From Ureibacillus sp. FSL W7-1570 (GTDB lineage: Bacteria; Bacillota; Bacilli; Bacillales_A; Planococcaceae): DNA of 64,000 nucleotides. Under the pieces are notes generated by a model. It had not been told where the DNA came from and searched no databases. It worked only from the letters and a program-made list of their open reading frames with translations. The stretch lies in assembly GCF_038593265.1 (NCBI RefSeq), contig NZ_CP151979.1, forward strand, positions 2,797,001 to 2,861,000. The letters run 5' to 3'. Position numbers and translations under genes: made by a program. Below are positions 61,830 through 64,000 of the stretch, piece after piece (positions within the stretch are counted from its first letter, which is position 1; every line of letters begins with the position of its first letter).

Positions 61830-63128
61830 ATGCGCATAAGCGAACTGAACTACACGAACTTCAGCCCCGAAGAATTGCATCGGCTTCTTCCGGAACGCTC
61901 GATCATTTGCATTGATATGCGCTGCTTTTATGCCAGCTGCATGGCGATGCTTCACAATCTGAATCCAATGGAAGTGCCCATTGCGGTTGTAGGAAACTTT
62001 GAGCAAAAGGGAAGCATCGTGCTTGCTGCATCACCGCCGATGAAGAAACGCTTTGGCATCAAAACGGGCTCCCGCCTTTATGAAATCCCAAAACATCCGG
62101 ACATTCGGCTGTTTGAACCAAAAATGGAATTTTTCGTGCAAATGTCTATGGAGATTACCAATTTAATCAATCAATTCGTACCGAAAGAAGCGATTCACGT
62201 CTACAGCATTGATGAAAGCTTTGTCGACTTGACGGGCACCGAAAAACTTTGGGGTCCTCCTGAAAGAACAGCGAAATATATTCAAGAAAGGATCTATAGC
62301 CAATTCCAAATTCCAAGCGCGGTGGGGATGGGGCCGAATATGCTCATGGCAAAGTTGGCTCTTGATTTGGAAGCGAAGAAAACCGACTTTGCCCACTGGA
62401 CTTATGAAGATGTTCCGAAAAAGTTGTGGCCTGTTGCGCCCCTTTCCGACATGTGGGGGATTGGGCGACGCATGGAACGCACGCTGAACAATATGGGCAT
62501 TTTCAAAGTGGGGGACTTGGCCCGAACCGATTTGCAACTGCTGGAAAAACGCTTCGGCATTTTAGGAAATCAATTGTACTACCACGCGTGGGGAATTGAT
62601 TTATCTCCCCTTGGCGCCCCTCTTGCGGAAGGGCAAATCAGCTTCGGAAAAGGGCAGGTGCTCATGCGGGATTATCGGACCCGCAGCGAAATCCTTGCCG
62701 TCATTTTGGAAATGTGCGAAGATGTGGCGCGCCGGGCAAGGGAAGCTTATCAGGCGGGAAGAACGATTTCCCTCGGTGTAAGCTACAGCAAAGATGCCTT
62801 TGGGGGAGGGTTTCATCACTCCCGGACGATTGATGAACCGACGAATGATACGATGAAAATTTATGAAGTGTGCAAAGGGTTGCTTGATGAATTTTATGCG
62901 GAACGGCCGGTACGGAAACTTTCCATCAGCCTCTCCAAACTGGAAACGGAACGCTCGATGCAATTGAGTTTTTTCGATCAGCAAAAATGGAGAAGGAGAA
63001 AACTCGGTGCAGCGATGGATGCTTTGCGCTCCAAATGGGGGCCAACCGCCGTGCTTCGCGCAGTTTCTTATACGGAAGCGGGAACGGCTCTTGAGCGGGC
63101 GCAACTCTTGGGTGGACATAAGAAATAA
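61830..63128 (+). CDS. yqjW: Y-family DNA polymerase, YqjW/UvrX type
   Basis: A 432-residue translesion polymerase. Catalytic acidic motifs are IICIDMRCFYASC near residue 30 and YSIDESFVDLT near 125; the thumb HhH segment is MWGIGRRMERTLNNMGI. The C-terminal little-finger domain includes a LSFF beta-clamp-binding motif (MQLSFFDQ). It copies damaged DNA and is induced by SOS, as the LexA box upstream shows. GGAGGTGG precedes the ATG at 61830; earlier in-frame codons overlap the promoter. A YolD-like gene follows, the usual partner. Confidence 0.92.
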   Translation: MRISELNYTNFSPEELHRLLPERSIICIDMRCFYASCMAMLHNLNPMEVPIAVVGNFEQKGSIVLAASPPMKKRFGIKTGSRLYEIPKHPDIRLFEPKMEFFVQMSMEITNLINQFVPKEAIHVYSIDESFVDLTGTEKLWGPPERTAKYIQERIYSQFQIPSAVGMGPNMLMAKLALDLEAKKTDFAHWTYEDVPKKLWPVAPLSDMWGIGRRMERTLNNMGIFKVGDLARTDLQLLEKRFGILGNQLYYHAWGIDLSPLGAPLAEGQISFGKGQVLMRDYRTRSEILAVILEMCEDVARRAREAYQAGRTISLGVSYSKDAFGGGFHHSRTIDEPTNDTMKIYEVCKGLLDEFYAERPVRKLSISLSKLETERSMQLSFFDQQKWRRRKLGAAMDALRSKWGPTAVLRAVSYTEAGTALERAQLLGGHKK

Positions 63129-63210
63129 GGGAGAGGGAAACTCCTTGCCGGAAAACTAAAACTTCATCCAGCCACCTCCAAAGTTCTGCGAAATCAAAGA
63201 GGTGAAGAAA

Positions 63211-63531
63211 ATGATCCGAGACCGCGGAAATATCAAATGGAATGCGATGATGCTTCCGGAACATGTGAAAATGCTCCGGGAATGGAGGGAAAAAGACCGG
63301 TGCGAAGAAAAGCCGGTTCTTGATGAATGGGCATTGCAAGATTTGAATGAACAGCTCCTCATTGCCTGCACCAATCACTATGAAGTGGAATTGAACATTT
63401 GGCAAAACCATCGCACCTCCAAAGTGGCAGGGAAGATAGCCAAACTTGATGACAAACGGCGCATCTGCACATTGGAAGATGGCCGCTCCTTCTCCTTTGA
63501 ATCCATCTACGGCATTACCATCATGGAATAA
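63211..63531 (+). CDS. YolD-like protein
   Basis: A 106-residue YolD-family protein, starting with the family-typical RDRGNIKWNAMMLPEH and ending in a small beta domain (KVAGKIAKLDD...). These proteins are encoded next to Y-family polymerases and are thought to act like UmuD-type partners. The ATG at 63211 is chosen because AGAGGTG lies before it. Probably co-transcribed with yqjW, 82 bases upstream. Confidence 0.88.
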   Translation: MIRDRGNIKWNAMMLPEHVKMLREWREKDRCEEKPVLDEWALQDLNEQLLIACTNHYEVELNIWQNHRTSKVAGKIAKLDDKRRICTLEDGRSFSFESIYGITIME

Positions 63532-63653
63532 AAAATAAAAATCCCCCTCTGGTCGAATGAATAGCCCGCCGGAAAGCACTGGCATATAAATAGGTTACAA
63601 CATAATCTATATTGTTCGCGCAGTGGTCTTGAATTCACAAGAGGAGGGGCGAG

Positions 63654-64000
63654 ATGAAGAGAATACTTGTCACAGGCGCGCTTGGACAGATTGGTTCGGA
63701 ACTGGTGAGAAAGCTCCGGTTTGAATACGGAAAAGATAATGTGCTGGCGACGGATATCCGGGAGGACAAAAACCATGACGGTCCCTTTGAAGTGCTGGAT
63801 GTGCTCGATGCATTAAAAATGTACGAAGTGGCGAAAAAATTTAATGCGGATACGATGATTCATTTGGCCGCATTGCTTTCCGCAACGGCTGAAATCAAAC
63901 CCATTCTTGCATGGGAATTGAACATGGGCGGTTTGTTGAATGCATTGGAAGTATCAAAAGAATTAAATATGCAGCTCTTTAATCCGAGTTCCATTGCCGT
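63654..64000 (+). CDS. tdh: NAD-dependent epimerase-family L-threonine 3-dehydrogenase (partial)
   Basis: The first 115 codons of a gene that runs off the window. The NAD motif [10 protein letters not shown], the [10 protein letters not shown] segment and the PSSIAV strand match the UDP-galactose epimerase-type threonine dehydrogenases, which oxidise threonine to 2-amino-3-ketobutyrate. The product is the substrate of the kbl enzyme at 33572-34753. GAGGAGGGG precedes the ATG. The catalytic Tyr-Lys pair lies beyond the window, so a plain sugar epimerase is not fully excluded. Confidence 0.8.
   Translation, partial: MKRILVTGALGQIGSELVRKLRFEYGKDNVLATDIREDKNHDGPFEVLDVLDALKMYEVAKKFNADTMIHLAALLSATAEIKPILAWELNMGGLLNALEVSKELNMQLFNPSSIA

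Overview
The window reads as a chromosomal segment of an aerobic, endospore-forming member of the Bacillales. Support comes from a GerA-type germination operon, a CsoR/CopZ/CopA copper module, a Bacillus-type cre site, a LexA box and the ydaJKLMN exopolysaccharide cluster. Protein resemblance suggests a Bacillaceae or Planococcaceae relative, but no 16S rRNA or other typing gene is present, so the genus is not settled. No tRNA, rRNA, CRISPR array or prophage was seen.

Layout. 1-9.7 kb: flavin reductase, gerA/gerB/gerC-type operon, csoR-copZ and copA (each with a CsoR-like operator), a YdhK-type lipoprotein and a GT8 glycosyltransferase. 9.8-13.2 kb: a short-chain dehydrogenase with a cre-like site and a palindromic operator candidate, and topB. 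13.5-23 kb: a gentisate-pathway island with a TRAP transporter (dctPQM), gentisate 1,2-dioxygenase, an FAH-family hydrolase, two paralogous IclR regulators, a 3-hydroxybenzoate 6-hydroxylase-like flavoprotein and a DinB-fold protein that could be the missing maleylpyruvate isomerase. Three promoters in this island carry the same 19-bp inverted repeat. 23-27 kb: ybaK, a YczE-type membrane protein, an acetyltransferase and an intact IS1182-family element. A 297-bp MITE-like element at 21.25 kb has nearly the same ends as that IS. 27-35.9 kb: a sulfur locus (metY-ssuACB, divergent from a flavin monooxygenase plus ATP-grasp pair), then kbl and a two-lobed P-loop protein. 35.9-43.5 kb: an acetoin dehydrogenase operon (acoL-A-B-C order) with a perfect cre palindrome, and clpB. 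43.7-49.7 kb: mtnE/mtnU, an ECF sigma gene broken by an in-frame TAG with its DUF4179 partner, an RsmF-like rRNA methylase and a small membrane protein. 49.8-54.2 kb: a class A penicillin-binding protein, an orphan solute-binding lipoprotein and a nicotinamidase-like hydrolase. 54.3-61.6 kb: ydaJ-ydaK-[structured element]-ydaL-ydaM-ydaN, a c-di-GMP-controlled exopolysaccharide system whose ydaN is also interrupted by an in-frame TAG. 61.8-64 kb: SOS-controlled Y-family polymerase with a YolD-like partner, and the start of an epimerase-type threonine dehydrogenase.

How genes work together. The gentisate island should import an aromatic acid, hydroxylate it to gentisate, open the ring, isomerise maleylpyruvate and hydrolyse fumarylpyruvate. 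The sulfur locus should import a sulfonate-like compound, release its sulfur oxidatively and feed sulfide into homocysteine. Kbl and the terminal dehydrogenase together degrade threonine. The most notable unexplained items are the shared island operator, the DinB isomerase candidate, the monooxygenase/ATP-grasp pair, the structured element inside the yda operon with five TGTACA sites, and two genes each split by one in-frame amber codon.
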